Source: Struthidea cinerea
Lineage: Eukaryota; Chordata; Aves; Passeriformes; Corcoracidae
Direction of reading: 5' to 3'
Assembly: GCA_013397865.1 (NCBI GenBank)
Contig: VZTI01002066.1
Span: forward strand, 319,412 to 383,411
DNA: 64,000 nt
Made by a program: the position numbers and the translations under genes. Position 1 is the first letter of the stretch. Every line of letters starts with the position of its first letter. This document shows positions 49,042 to 62,920 of the stretch, one piece after another. A model generated the notes under the pieces. That model was given only the letters and a program-made list of their open reading frames with translations. It did no database searches and was not told where the DNA came from.

Positions 49042-52038
49042 TAGATTTCATAATTTCTGTCCCATTCCTGAAAGGGGCTTGCAGTTGAGTTGAAGGAAAA
49101 AGTCTCATCCTGCTCTCAGTTGTTGCCAGCTAGAACTGAACTCTGGGGAAGTCACTGGGTAAGGTTCTCTTCTTGAAGCCAGGAAATCAGTTAGGAATCT
49201 ACTTATGTATGAGTTAATTTTTTTCAGGACACTGGTCTGTCTGTTTCTTACTACATTGAAGAAAATTGCTGGGCAGACATGGGTGACCAGCAACATAGAA
49301 ATGTTTCAGCCAGATTTGCAAAGTGAAGTTGGACTGTCCATTCCTAAGGAGAAATGTCCAACTGAGCAAGTGTTTGCAGTGGGACCAGGAAATTTGGAGG
49401 ATGTGTGGTAGTTTTTTGATCCTTATGATATGATGGAAGTTAGAAACTGGTCTTATTTCAGATGTTTTCCAGTTTGCAATGCTTGATTTAGAAAACTCTC
49501 TTTAGTTTTAATATGTTTGTCTATCTTTAGGTAGGTATATGTGGGTGTATGTCTAATTATGTGGATTCTTTTAAATTATGCAGCAAATGAGAAGCCTTCC
49601 TATTTCATTTAAAGAATCAGAGTTCAACATTTGTACCTGAACTGGCTCACTTTTGGATGTTAAGAAGCATGTCCAAACCTGTCTTGAACAATTGTTTGAT
49701 GAGGTAAATGTATATGATGGTCCTATCTTTTCCCTTTATGTATGAAGAAAGTCTTGATTAATTCACTCTCACACTTCAGAGTTCTAGGTAGCTCATTTAG
49801 GGCATATGAATCTCCTTTCATTGCTTCCACAGTCAAAACAAAAATGTGTGAGTGCTAGTGAGAAATCTGTTTCATGGCACTTAGCCATACGTTAAATATT
49901 CTGGCAGAAACATATGACAATTACTAGTTCATGTACAAAACTCATGAAATGTCAGCTACTTCAGTCCCACAGTAGCTTTTTCCTCAAACAACTATCAATT
50001 TCTATAATGACTGTAACAGAAAATCCTGATGTTAATCCCTTAACAGAAACACAGCATATTGTCATAGATTAACAGGATGACTTCTCAAATCAGATTAAGC
50101 CTTCTGCTTCAGTCTCATGACTTAGTTGTAAGGTCATGGTTAATGACTTAGAAATTAGTACTATGAGGTATGTGAAGGTCTTTTGGAACTATATGCAGCT
50201 AGTAATTCAGCTGTGCATCTCCTGTCCATTCACAGACTCATCGGCCAAGTTTTCTGTGTCATAACTCGAGACTGAGGAGATTTTTCATGTTGTAAATCTG
50301 TATAATTCCTGGACAGAGCTCCTGCTATCTCCACCAATTTGTTTTTTGCCACCTTCCTGGCAGTAAGTATCTTGTATGTACTTTTTTCAGGGCTGGGTGT
50401 GCATGGAACTCTCCCAGGCACTAACATAGACCCATTCTCATAGACTTCTCCCTTTGACTGGAAGACAGGCCTGCAGTTTCATAAATGAATATTGCATTAG
50501 TGTCTCTGTAGTAGATCCAATGCCTTACTGGACCAGGTGCAATACAAATAGATGATAAAGCCACAGAACTTGTCCGAGAGGCTGTTACTCATGTAGTCTA
50601 AAGTTCTTACCATCAGCCTAAAGCTGACAGTTTTCTTTCTTATATTTCATGTGATTTTTTGGTTCACTCCCTGGAAATGACACCATAGAGTCTCAGAATA
50701 TCTTACGTAAGATGCAGACCAATTGGAGCTGTGTATAAGTCATCATCAGAATGATGGAGAAAAGCATTTCAACAGGGAGGTATGACCTAATGAAAATGCC
50801 TGTGCTATAGTTCTGTGGGCTTACCTATTCCTCGCACACAGGCTTTGGCAAATGTTGTAACAGCCCACCCTCCATATCTTCCCCACCCTCCCCAGCACCC
50901 ATGACCCCATCCAACCAAACATGCATGAGTGAATGGTATCAAGTGTTGAGGAGGAGCCTGCAACACTGCCCAGCAGCAGAAGGGAGAAGCTTTACCTGCT
51001 GATAGAACCTCAGAAGCTCAAGCTCTTGAGAAACAGGACTTACAACTGGGGCTGCACAGTCACTCTTGTCTCATTCCTATAGAATTCACAGTTCAGGCTG
51101 AGCTTCTGCAAAAAGGAAGCAGAAGAAATGCAGTGCCACTGGCAGCTCAAACAATTTACATCATGCAGGGGACTGATGCAACATGTGGGACTTCTTGAAA
51201 CTGCCTGACTAAGACCAAGTTTCCTCTGTTTCATGCTTCTTAGCACCCAGGCTGTTTAGTTTGGCTCTCTTAGGCTCTGTTTTGTGGATGGTGGATATAC
51301 TTGTAATGCATTCAATGTAAATAAAGGCCTCCCCCACTCCTGCTCTCCCCATGTGTGACTTTCTTTTTTGACTTCTCCGTGTATGGGACAAAATGCGATA
51401 GCACTCACACTCTGGAGTCAGCGCTGCGTATTTATGCACATGTGTAAGCACAGTGTAGGAGGCTCAAGGGTGTACACAGTCGTATCTGGGGTTTGTTTAG
51501 CGAGCCTGCTACAAAAGGTATTTACTTGTCTTCCACTGTTTGGTTGGTTTCAGGTAGTATTTAGAAGGAAGATCATCTGTTTGCAGTAATGAAAGGCACT
51601 GTCTCACTGTAGTTGGAGACAGGCTGTGCCAAGTCTGATTCTTGGGTTGAGAAGGCACAACTGAATTTTTGAAAAGGATGAGAAGATAATCCCTTTTTAT
51701 TGAAGTCATAGAATTTTAAAGGCAAATTTAATAAAAGAGAACCACGCAAAAAAGGAGCACAGCTGTCAACCAGAGTTGTTTCTTTGCTAATATTCTAACT
51801 GCTGCTATATTAGTGTGCTATATGCATTTATATATAAATTCTCATTAATTAGCCGTGAGATCTTTCTGAGATGCTTTAAGCAAATGAATCCTTTCCAGAA
51901 GATACTTCCTGCCTCATTGCAGCAATGCTTATGTGTTCAGTTATACCTTCTTCAGTTTAAGTTTACTTATGTGCTATTAAAGCACTGGAGATAAATGTTT
52001 CTTATTTCTTTTTTCTGACATTCCAAATAATGGGGTTT
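49041..52038. other. Unique sequence, no gene seen
   Basis: No family recognised and no exon supported. Confidence 0.5.
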
Positions 52039-52730
52039 TTATGTCAGTAACCATACACAGTAAATACAGTATTCCTTATATTTTGTTTTTGTGCCTCTCC
52101 CTATTTCTTTAAATATGTGTCTTGGTCCTGGGTCGACAGAATACCAAAGATGTGCATTAATTTGAGCAGAGAGCACCTCATGGTCTGAATTGTCATTATC
52201 TCTCCAGGACATTATCTGCTCGTTTTTTTGAAAGACAAACAGAAAGGAGAAAAGTCTGAGTGTGAGCTGTTTTGTTCTTCCCTCTTGCAAGATTGTTAAA
52301 TTCTTTTCACAAATGGATTTGTGGTTGTATGTGGTCCCACTGGCTGTACTAGAGACTCTGTTCCATTTGGTGCCTCTATTTTTGTAATGCCATTGCTACC
52401 TGACTGTTTTGAAAAAGCAATCTCAGAACACGCAATCCTGCTCTCTGTGCTGGCATTCAATTCAACCGGTTCCAGCTCTGGGTCATAACCCTGATTTTCA
52501 GAGCTCTGTGATGAAATGCACAGAGGATGGAGATGGAGTCCTCTGTGATCTCCCAAGTGGACTTCTTGTGTAACACAGGAGAACAACTCACCTGACAATT
52601 CTTGCATCAGTCCTGGAAATGGTGGAAGAAATGGGACGTGTTTTAGAAGGACCTTCAGCACAAATCCTAGCTCTGTCAGAGTAAACATCCTCCTCCTCAG
52701 CCAGCACGCTCTTTGACAGCTGGCTTCCAA
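52039..52730 (-). other. Two consecutive minus-strand open frames, unidentified
   Basis: The frames at 52296-52730 (144 codons) and 52039-52290 (83 codons) lie one after the other on the minus strand. Inside the first, a plausible acceptor (pyrimidine-rich, 'atttcatcacag') ends at 52506, leaving a 69-codon acidic/Ser/Thr-rich tail before the stop. A consensus donor GTGAGT also occurs near 52596. The peptide looks protein-like but matches no family I know. Frames this long are expected once or twice by chance in a window this size. Confidence 0.2.
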
Positions 52731-54066
52731 GGGTGTTTCTCACAGTAAGTGAAGCTAGACACGCAAATGGCAGAGAGGATGGGTCAGAAGGGAAAGTGAG
52801 GACATTTCGTGAGAGCTAGACTGACTGCTAAAATCATCTGCTGGGAGACATAAAAATAGCTTTCTCTGCAAATCCAGCTTTCCTCTTACACAAATGTTCT
52901 CCTTCTTCTTTTGAACAGAAAGAAAAAGCTAATAAATTAATAAAATCCCATTACTCCTCTTTTGTGAAAGAGAAGAACAGTCATTTATTATGAAAGGGAA
53001 GCATCTTAGACAATTACCGTTGCAGATATAATTTTGGGATTAACGTTCAAGCTGCAAACTCTTCTATCTTATGACTAAAATGGCTTCTGCTTAGTGGTTC
53101 ACTGAAATAGAAACACGTCAAATTAATTTCATTCAGTGGGACTGTGGAAACCTCATGCTGATTACTTATGCTTTGGCTTTTATTTTGATGATGCCAAATC
53201 TTATAATTTAGGCAAAATTTCCAATTGTAGGTATCATCACAAAGAATATGTAGACAGGAAGTCCCACTGGCCTTGAACTTGTCTTGTGTTTGTTGTTTTG
53301 AGTGAGAAGGGTTTCCTCCATGTAGCCTCTATTTTGACAAAGAGAACTTCTATGGGGGCCATCTTCTCTCTCCACATTTTCCTTGACACCGTTTCATTTA
53401 CCGAAACAAAAACTGGAGGTTTTTCCTCTTTTGGCCTCATGACATTTTGTTTGGATTAATGTTGCCATTCCACTGAAGGTAAACTTGCATATAATAACGA
53501 ACCACATAAAAAATTGTCAACCTTTTCTTTTTGGAATAATCAAGTATCTGTCATTACAGGCCCTTCCTTGACCAGCTGTCACAGTTCAAGTCCTTCCCTT
53601 TTAAGTAGAGCTCTTCACAGATGATTATTGATTTGCTACACTGAACTAAAATAGATTAAACCACATTAAATTGTTTAGAGACCTTGTCTGCTGGGTTGAC
53701 TTTTACATAGTGTCCATCTGATGACATTCACACTGCAGTTCTTACTTTCTGCTCTAGAGGCCTACCTGAAAGTCACAGTTTATTTTAAAGTTTATTCAGG
53801 GGTTAGTTCCTCTCTCATACTGTTTTGTGCAGTTGTTTGGAGACACAGGGCTTTTATCTCATTAAGCATTTCAGCAGTGCTCTGTGTGACAGTGCAGATC
53901 CTTGGCCAGTTGCAACACAAACGTGATGGCTGCTGCCAGTTAACACCATGCTCACTCTGGGACAGGAGCACTTCGGCAAAAGCAAGGCCTGTCTCCTCCC
54001 GTCCTTGAAGCCTCTGCTCAGGAATCATAGGCTCTCTCTACCATGCTGAGAGAAAGAAGGCTGCAT
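52731..54066. other. Unique sequence, no gene seen
   Basis: No recognisable repeat, RNA gene or exon. Confidence 0.5.
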
Positions 54067-54236
54067 ATCACAGAATGACATAATCATTTAGGTTGGAAAA
54101 GACTCCCAAGATCGTCAAGTCCAACCTTTGACTGAACACCTTCATGTGAACAAGTGCCATGTCCAGTCATCCCCTGAACACTTCCAGGGATGGTGATCCA
54201 TCTCCTCCCTGGGAATAGGGAGTGCTTTGTTGCTGC
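54067..54236 (-). mobile_element. CR1 LINE 3' end, minus strand
   Basis: The inverted tail 'tatcacagaatgacataatc' is followed by 'ttaggttggaaaagactccc', 'agatcgtcaagtccaacc', 'cccctgaacacttccaggga' and 'tggtgatccatctcctccct'. About 170 bp of the 3' UTR remains. Confidence 0.93.
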
Positions 54237-57024
54237 CCATATTTGTCAGTTTGTGTCTGGAACTTCACTGTGGGACACTCCAGAGCATAGACACCCAATT
54301 AGCACCAGCACATTGCTCCTGATATGTGGCTGTGGGCGGAAACAACAAAACTGATCATCAGCATTACATCCCAAAAAACCCTGAAAACTGGGGGAGAAGA
54401 AAACAAGGCCCAAATAAAACCCAGCACTATGCACAGAGTCCTCATCTGGAACTGCTTCTTTAACCTCTGTTTGATAACTGAAAAAATCTGGGCTAAAACC
54501 TTTCTCATCAAGCAGTCTGATGAAATGGATGTGACTGTGTTCATCTTTGTTGGTTGGTGTTGTACTAGCTTTATTTGGGTTTGGAACCACCTGAAGTCAA
54601 CAATGAATCACAAAAGCTCTGAACCAGAGACTCAAGTTAGTCAGTGTTATTTGGATTTAGAAAAGTTCAGATGTGCCAGGTGCTAAGGAGCTATATCGTA
54701 TAAGGCCACAAGAACCTAAACTCCCTGTAGGAGTAGCCAGTGAAAGCTGACCAAGTCTCTCAAAATGCCCTAGTGTTTGGTAAGCTGAGTGGAGACTGAA
54801 GAACTACCCGAGTTTTCCTCTTTTAAAGACTGACTCGACGCTTGTGCTGGTACTTAACTTACAGGAATGGGACTTCTTATAGTGAATGCTTTTCAAGGGG
54901 GAACCAAGTTAAAATAGCTCGTTGCTGTTTAATAACTGGGAAAAAGTAGAACATTTGCTAGGTTTTTGGAAAAGTAATTTGTAATTTTTATGAATAATCC
55001 TTCTTGTTGATATATTGAGAGTGCAGGAATGGCCAAATTCCACAAGATAAATGCAAGAAGCCTAGCATACTGACTTTAGCAGGAGCTACTGCTGGTTCTT
55101 CAGGAAATAGGATGAGAAAAGAGGCTTTGTAGTGTTCATAAAGGGACCGAATCCCTTTAGGTGTTTTGTTAAGATCCCAATCTTTCAGACTGTTTGTTAG
55201 AATACTCGGTTTTGTTTATTCTGAAAGTTTTTCCTGGTCATAAGGAAGTCAAAATTCCTTTGAAAAACTGCAATAAACTTTTTGTGACAGATCTATCACC
55301 GCACAGAAAAGCTGCACTGAAATGAGAAGAGAGTCTACTTGGCCTTTTTTAAGGCTTACATATAGATACAAAAATTTATTTTTTTTTATATGAAAGGAGA
55401 GCACATGGGCAGTAAAGATAAAAACCAAAACTCTTGGGGTTTAGGTGATATGCTATGTCCTTTTTTTTGTGGTGCTTTATTGTTCCTCACTGCCAGAGTG
55501 CTTTTTTCTTATTGTTATGTTTATTATTTATGTATCCATGGCAACTATGAGTCTTTGTCAAGGAGCTATCTCTGTGTGTCTCCTTTTGAGAGGCTGTAAT
55601 CCTAAGAACCATGCTATTTCTGCCTGAATGTTTCTTACATTGAACATGTCTTAATTTGTAAGTGTTCTGAAGTAAGGAAGAAGCATTTTTGCTTTTTTAT
55701 ATTATTCTTGTTTAAAAAAAAAAAACAACAGAGGAATTTGGGAACAGAGAGATACAGGATTTTTTTTTTTGTGGATTTAATGCTTCTGGAAATCTCATCA
55801 AGAGCACAGCAGTTCATATTGGTTATTTATGTTCATGTAAATAACCCTAATGTGTTAAAAATCTGCAGTATTTCAGATAGGCTAATACATTTCTCCCTCT
55901 CTAATATTCACACCACAACTGCGGGCTGGCAACTGAGAACAAAAACCCATCTGGTATAACCAAACTACCTTACAGACCACCTTTTTCCTGCAGCATTAAA
56001 ACAGATGTCAACCTACATGTCCCCTAAGACAATGTCCATGCTATAGAGGGCAAAACTCATTTCAGTGGGAAAAAAGTGAATAGAGTTATTTTATTTTGGT
56101 TTCCTTTCTATCTTTGTGAAGTTTTGTGGATTTTAGTAAACAAAAGCAGTTTATACAAATATGCTTATCTGCCATTAAAATCTTTGTGATCTACAAATTG
56201 CATTAAGAGGAAGGCAAAAACACTGGTAGAAAGTTCTTGTCTGCTTTGACCTCATCCCCACAGCACAGCGTACACTGTCTGAGTTCTGCATAGCATGACA
56301 TTGTGCTATAGGACTCCCTTAACAGCTCTTTAAACAGCCACAGACCTTTCTTGCAAGGTATATGGAACAGGTTGCACTTCCTTTTTACCTGGCCCACTTT
56401 AACAGGAATCTTTGATAAGTGGCTTCTTGAGATTTTGAACTAAAGGACAACTTCCCATACAAATGGGAAAGAACCAGTCAAAATCTTAACATTATATCCC
56501 AATGCGTCTGCATTTCTTCTCCCCTGTTTCATCATAAATCGCCTTTCCTGTAATCCAGTGGCTCTCAAAATACTGTTACATAGAAGAAAACTTTCTAGCA
56601 TTATCACAGAAGATAGTAATTTTCTATATTGATATTATAAACAACTGAATCTTAAAGCAAACCCCCAAAATGTTGCCTCCTTGTAGAATTTCTAGGGGAC
56701 AATAAATGTACTTATGAAATAATACGTGAAATGAGATATGTTTCCTTCATAAGTACACCAGGAAAACTTCTTGCTCTGGACAGTAAATTGCCCAGGTGAA
56801 TATGTGTCTAACACTCTCGTAGATTGTCTGTTCAACACTTGGAAGCATCAGGACATTAAGCTGTGATATGCCCTGCAAATTCAATGGAGTATATTTCCTG
56901 CCTGCTGTGAGGTGTAGGTATAAAGGAAGGCCTTTAGCAGATCTCACGAGGTACTAATGGACACTGGGTGTTTGTCAGGATGTGGTAGAAGACTCCATTC
57001 TGTGGGAAGTCAAGGACTGTGGAA
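54237..57024. other. Unique sequence, no gene seen
   Basis: Opposed frames at 54246-54686 have no recognisable domain. An A12 run occurs near 55713-55724. Confidence 0.5.
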
Positions 57025-57029
57025 GCAGG

Positions 57030-57608
57030 TGTACAAGTTTGAAAACAAACCAGTGGGAGGCACCAAGTCAGAACAACAATTTAGTAAGGAAATTTTAAAA
57101 AATAAAAAGGCAGAAAACACTGGTTTAAACTGACAGAGTCAGGATACAACCTGACACCCTGTTAATCAGAGTGGTGGTAGCAGTCCAGTAAGATGGTGGC
57201 TGCAGTCCTCCTGAAGTGATGGGTCTGGTTCTGTTGAAGCAGTGATCCTGTAGAAGAGTCTGTTCTTCCTCAGAAGGTCCAGTGGTGGCTGTGTAGCTCC
57301 TGTCCTCTGGGAAATCCAGTGGAAAGGGTGTCTGTGGTGTCCGGAGTCTCAGATTATATCCAGGATGGAATGCTTGGTTCCTCCTTCTGGGTGGAGCATC
57401 TCACAATGGGATGATGAGTCATGAGGCCAGGTGTTGATGGGCTCATTAACAGAATATAGTCCGGGGGGAGTTATCTCTGAGTCATGGGCAAGGCATTGAT
57501 GGGCCATTAGCAGAAAGATAGTCTGGAGGGAGGAGGCCAGGAAACACTGCCCCACCTGGTTTTAACAACTCATGAGAATGGTAATGGAATACACTGCAAC
57601 CCAGGACA
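57030..57608 (-). mobile_element. Solo LTR, avian ERVL-type family B, minus strand
   Basis: The plus strand runs from TGTACAAG to CCAGGACA with an exact 5-bp duplication, GCAGG, at 57025-57029 and 57609-57613. The sequence closely follows an avian ERVL-type LTR I recognise, including 'aaccagtgggaggcacc', 'gacagagtcaggatacaacc', 'cagtaagatggtggctgc', 'ctggttctgttgaagcag', 'tctcagattatatccagg' and 'ctcatgagaatggtaatgg'. On the minus strand U3 starts at 57608, with a TATA-like ATATAATC near 57352-57359. It appears the best preserved ERV element in the window, with no obvious gap. TG...CA ends plus duplication show a solo LTR. Confidence 0.93.
57415..57541 (-). promoter_or_regulatory. 63-bp U3 direct repeat with two AP-1 sites
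   Basis: TGAGTCA, the AP-1 consensus, occurs at 57415-57421 and 57478-57484, exactly 63 bp apart. Each starts an imperfect ~63-bp repeat containing 'gatgggc(t/c)', 'attA(a/g)CAGA', 'ATAGTC(c/t)GG'-type blocks. Tandem U3 repeats with AP-1 sites are typical LTR enhancers. Activity is inferred, not shown. Confidence 0.7.
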
Positions 57609-57613
57609 GCAGG

Positions 57614-57898
57614 ATTTGTGGAGATACTTTCAGAAAGCCTAGAGGACAAGGAGAAGGCAGGATCACGCAGCCAGGTCATGGCAGTTCAAAATATCAGATA
57701 GTGTAAACACTGTTTCCTGCTGCCCAGCATGCCTGGAGTGCAGGGATGGAGCCTGGTAAGTGGCGGTGCGCTGAGGTGCCTGCTTCTGCATGCAGTCTCA
57801 AGTAGTCTTTACTGGGATTTTGCACCCATTCTCTGGACAGGGTCAAGTTGTCTTGCCCTCCAGATCCAAAGCCCAAATGACAATTCTTGGCTACTTTT
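57614..57898. other. Unique spacer between LTR and CR1
   Basis: Nothing recognisable. Confidence 0.4.
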
Positions 57899-58135
57899 CA
57901 CAGAATCACAGAGCCATAGAGTAAGCTGAGTTGGAAGGGATCCACAAGGACCAGCAAGTCCAACTCTTATCCGTCCTATGCAGGACATCCCCCACAATCA
58001 CATCATGTGCCCAAGAGCATTGTCCAAACACTTCTTGAACTCTGGCAGGGTTGGTGACCACTTCCCTGGGAAGTCTGTTCTAGTGCTCAACCACCCTCTG
58101 GGTGAAGAACCTTTTCATAATATCTAACCTAAGGA
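57899..58135 (-). mobile_element. CR1 LINE 3' end, minus strand
   Basis: The inverted CR1 tail 'cacagaatcacagagccata' leads into 'gagttggaagggatccacaa', 'agtccaactcttatccg', 'ctctggcagggttggtgacc' and 'ccctgggaagtctgttct', ending near 'ttcataatatctaac'. It differs from the 54067 copy in its inner blocks and probably belongs to another subfamily. Confidence 0.95.
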
Positions 58136-59655
58136 CGTAGCAGACTCTTTCAGCTCTGCTGTGATCCTTGGAGCACAAGTATTGCTGTTTGGATGGCAGT
58201 GCACTCCCACTGAGTTAATTGCAGGAGGAAACAACCACTGCCAAGTGTTTTCATGTTGCTTCATGCACATGTGTGGATGGATCCAGTTAACCAGAGAGCT
58301 TCTCTTCTGCTGCTGGAGAACTGTGATGGAGGTAGAAAACATCCTGCAGCCAATCTGGGAACACCTTTGTCACGTTGGAAAGGAACTGATGTGGATCTAC
58401 ATTAAGGAACTCCATAGAGTGTTTTCCCAGGAGGAGTAGCTCTGGACCTTATGTTCTGACCTGCTCTGAAATGAGCATAATTTGCCCTGGCCAGGTACTT
58501 GAGCTGCTGAAGGGTGGGAGTTGAAAGAGAAAGGACCTCTCTGTGTTCATGCTTTGCATCCTATTCTCCTCATCAATAGCTGTGAATTATTTCTGTAGGA
58601 TGCAAGATTAGCCTGAATGGACCACTGGACCAAACACAGATTTTTCTCTCTGCAGATGAACAGATCTGAGAGTGCTCAACAAGCAGGCACAGTTCAGAGA
58701 AAACTGCCAGCTCTCCTGATAAATGGGTCCCCAAAGCATCTGTGCTGCAGCAAGGTGAATACTGTGCTTAGGTAACTCCAGATAATCCACTGTGACAGAG
58801 GTGTGAGTGTCCTTGGCCACATCACCATCTAGTAATTCACCTTGGAAGGAGAAGAGTTTGTGAAGTTTATTCAGATAGGATGCTGATGTACCTTTTACTC
58901 CCAGGCACACTCCCACTATTGTCAGTGATAATTTTGGGAGGAATTGGCTACCACTGAATATTTAAAACTTACATAGGAATTTTCGAAAGTCCAGTGTTTG
59001 TGACCAAAGGGCCACAGTGCATTTCAATACTTCCCCAGGAGAGGGTGACTTCTGATATTTTATCTGCTGTCTACTCTCTGCTTGAAAGTTTAGCTTTGAA
59101 AGCCAGTCTGGGAGCAGAACTTCTTAAAAAATTATTCTTCCCACTCTTCTTTAATTTGTGATGATGAGTGCCTTGGCTTTAAATATTACAGTCATAAAGA
59201 TTTTACTGACTTCTATTTCATGCTTAATGTGTACCCATTACTAGCTAATGACAAACTAAAGAGTGCCTCATGTAGTGGAATTTCTGCTTGGAGGTGAAGT
59301 CTAAAGATGCCTTTTGAATTAATAGTTTAATGATTCTGTTTGCATGTGAATGCAACCAAGTTCAGCACATCTGGTTTGCTCTTCCCAGCAGACTGAAAGT
59401 GTAGCAGGAGTGAGTTTAAACAAATTGCTTTGCCTAAGGTGCAAGGAAAACCCAGCAAGAAATTAAAGCAATGAAGCTGTGATGAAGATGTTGTTGTCAT
59501 ACCCAGGCTTCTTCCTTGTTACATCTGTAAGTGCTCTCTGGGTTACAGAACTCAGGAGTGAGTGGCAGGCAATGTGTGTTCCCTCATCTCTCTTCGGAAC
59601 TAGTATTCAATCAAAAAAGTGTGCTTTACCACCTACTCACACCACGACTGTCTTG
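58136..59655. other. Unique sequence, no gene seen
   Basis: No recognisable repeat, RNA gene or exon. Confidence 0.5.
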
Positions 59656-59660
59656 ACTGC

Positions 59661-59698
59661 TTTTTTTTTTTCCCTTTTTTTTGTTTGTTTGTTTTTGT
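59661..59698 (+). repeat. T-rich tract with (TTTG)n
   Basis: T11, CCC, T8, then TTTG units. Low complexity, similar in type to the end of the 22.8 kb tract. Confidence 0.95.
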
Positions 59699-62600
59699 GA
59701 GAGGGAGATACAAAGGTTGTAATAATTTGGTCTCTACTGCTGAAACACAGTGACTACTGGTAACACTTGACTTCTTTGAATCTCATTTCTTCTCCCTTTG
59801 GCAATGCCTGCAGCTCCTCTCCCTCCCTGTCTGCCTGCCCCTCAGCTCTCCTTCAGTCTCCTTTCCACACATCACCTCAGCATCTCCCTGTAACTCATTC
59901 ATGTCTTCTCTTTATTAAGAAATGAGGCTGAAAAAGGAGCAGAGGGAAAGTGGAGAATACCATAGGGCAGAGATGGACTTAAAATGATTTTTTGGCCTCT
60001 TCAAAATAGCAAACAGGTAATTTTCTTAATATTTGTTAACATAAGTCAATAAATTCCTTTTCCATCCCAGTATTTTTGTGTTTAGGCTTAAAAATTTCTT
60101 TGCTAGTGTTGCTGTAATTTCACAGCTGTAAATTCACAATTTAATGGCATTCTAATCACAATTGCAAATGTATAGTCCAGTTCTGGTGTAAATGTTTCTG
60201 GTGAGGCATCTCCTGAAGCATTTCTTTGCTTATAGTATTTCGGTTCTGTTGGAGGATCACAATGCTCCTTGTGTTTTAGGAGATACTGTTACAATTTATT
60301 ATGCCAATGAACCCATTCTTCTTCTAGTTCTTATAGGGACAACTGGATGTCTGTATCAGCAAACCTAGTGGATTGTGTGATCATCTCCTTATTTTACATA
60401 TAGTTTTGTTTTATGTATATTGAAAACATATAGTTTTTTTGATTTTCAGTCCTAATTCAATATTGCACACCACTGAACCAGATTTGGTCTGACTCACTGT
60501 AAAGAACAGAGACACTTGACTTTTACCTCATATTTTGCGGGAGATGAAGTGTGATGCCATCAGATCTCACCCTCTAGCTGTCCTTCTTGAATTTTAGCCT
60601 CTTCAGTGTTGCATCTTTTGGCACATCTAAAACGATGACAGATGCGTTGATAATACTGACTTCTAATCAGAGAGTTGGCAGCAGCCAACTTAATCTGTTC
60701 ATATATGGTACGTGTTTTTTTCACGTGCAGGTACTGGCCAAGGAGAGCTCCTAAGGGCTGTGGGATGGGCAGTATTGATAGTAATTTTCTTGCCTTCCTG
60801 GCTGGTGATGTACTTGAGAAACTATTGTGTATAAAGTGCTGTTCTGGTACACCTGTGATGTGTTCTAGTCATTTCTTTTCATTCAAACATGCCATAACAT
60901 AGAAGGGAAGTTTTTGCTCTTCTATATGCATTCACAGTCACTTGGAGTTTGCAATGTCTAGAGAGGCATCATGTATCTCAAAATGTATGGCAAAAATCTT
61001 TCCCTAATTTATACTACTGCATAATACTGCTCTTGCCTTCTGGTGCCATGAATTTTTTATTCCTTCCCATTATGTATAACGCTCTGTCCTTTGGCACTGG
61101 CTCTGACTGGTCTAGAAATCTAGATTTCAAAAATTTTATGAAACTTTTCTCTAAATGTGAACTCTTCCATTTTCTGTTGCTCTGTTGTAGGCAGGCACCC
61201 TTTGTTGCATTGTATGGTCTTTATTGTTTCCTGGATTCTCACTCACTCAATACTTATCTCAAGGTATTTATGAATTCTCCCTGAAAAATACTTTCTTTTC
61301 ATGCTAATATTTGTGTGAGGAAAGAAAATAGTTTATGCAACCTATCTGAATCTGTTTTCTGCTTGCTTCCATGAAATATCAATTGAGGTTTATAGGTATT
61401 CATTGGCTTTTTCTGTGCAAATATGTACCAGAAAACAACCAGAACCTGGTATGGCAATTAAATCATTACTTTCGTCAGGCCCTGCCAAGCTTGATTCCTG
61501 AGTTTTCCACAGTACTTCTGATTTCATATTCCAAAAGCAAGAGAATTTTTGTGGCAGTTTTTATTTAGTCTGTTGAATGCCTAGTGTAACTCCAAACCAA
61601 TTCTTCAACCAGTACCTCATCAGAGAAACAAGACCCAGTATTTTTTAGCGACTTTCAGTGAGACACATGCAGATCCAACCATAGATGGCTCAAGTTTTTA
61701 GGGTGTGCATGGCCAGAGTGAGAAAATGGCAAAAGAACTATGAAAGTCTAACATACATGTATAATGGAAGCAGCAGAAAGCAGAGTTAAAATTTCTGCTT
61801 TGTGTTTTTCTCACTTTTGGTCTGTGACTTATTTTTTTTAATTTTATTATGGTCAGTATGATTCCCAGTGCAACAATAACCCTTTTGAAAGTAATAGCCT
61901 CCATGGCAAGCAATAACTTTCTCCTAAGAATTATGATAAAAATAAATCTGCTAATGATGTTTTTATAAAAAAATCCCTAAGGCTCTCATATTCACAAGAA
62001 GCTACATAAAGCAATTACTGTATTTTTTACAAAGCAAAATCCAAGTCGTCTGTTTGTGTGCTAAAGGCAATTTCTAGAGAACAAAGCAATAATTAATGAA
62101 ATGAGGGTACCAGCTCATCACAGCCAAACTTATTACAGTGATTGCATGAAACACCTTCAGAACAATGGGCTGTTCCTCACACGGCACAGAGCACTTACAG
62201 AGGGCTCTTCCCCATGCACCACCTCCTGTTATTCCAGATTTTAAATGCACACTGCAAAACTGGGCCTAGTTAAGATTCAGGACTAAGCTAATGGCATCAC
62301 ATTAGTGATGGGTAATTGTGAAATCCACCTTATGCCTAGTAGAAATCTTACGCACTCTATGTTAAAGTCAATGATTTTATTCTTGGCACATAATCAGCAT
62401 GCAAAGAAGACATTGCTTGCTACAGAAGCTTGTGAGCCAAACAAAGCACAGGGTGGAAAATGCGGAAGAAGAAGAGCATAGAGTACTTATCAGCATGATG
62501 GCAAGAAAATCTTCTGGAGGGGTCCTTCCATGACTGGGCTCAGGAGACCATTGTGCATCAAAGAGTTAGTGATCCACACTACAGCTAACCTGAGCATCCA

Positions 62601-62920
62601 GGAGCCACCTAGTGCTGCACAGCCACGGGGTTCTCAGATTCTGCAGTGACGTAAGATTTACTTGCTATCTATATTTCTCCTTTTTTTCTAAAGCAACTCT
62701 TTCATTAAGCCATTTTTTGTCAGACCTTTCTTACTGAGAGCAGAAAAACACCTGCACCATCTCACTCTCTTTCATCTCACCTCTTTTCAGCTTACCTTCA
62801 TCCTCTCACTCATGCAGAACAGGCCAAAACCTGGGCTACAGGGGAGAAGGTTCCTTGGTTTTGGCTCACTGTGCCTAATTAATTGGATGGAATTGAGTGT
62901 GTAATAGAGGTTTGTCTCTT
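59699..62920. other. Unique AT-rich sequence, no gene seen
   Basis: No family recognised. Short frames on both strands lack domains. Confidence 0.5.
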
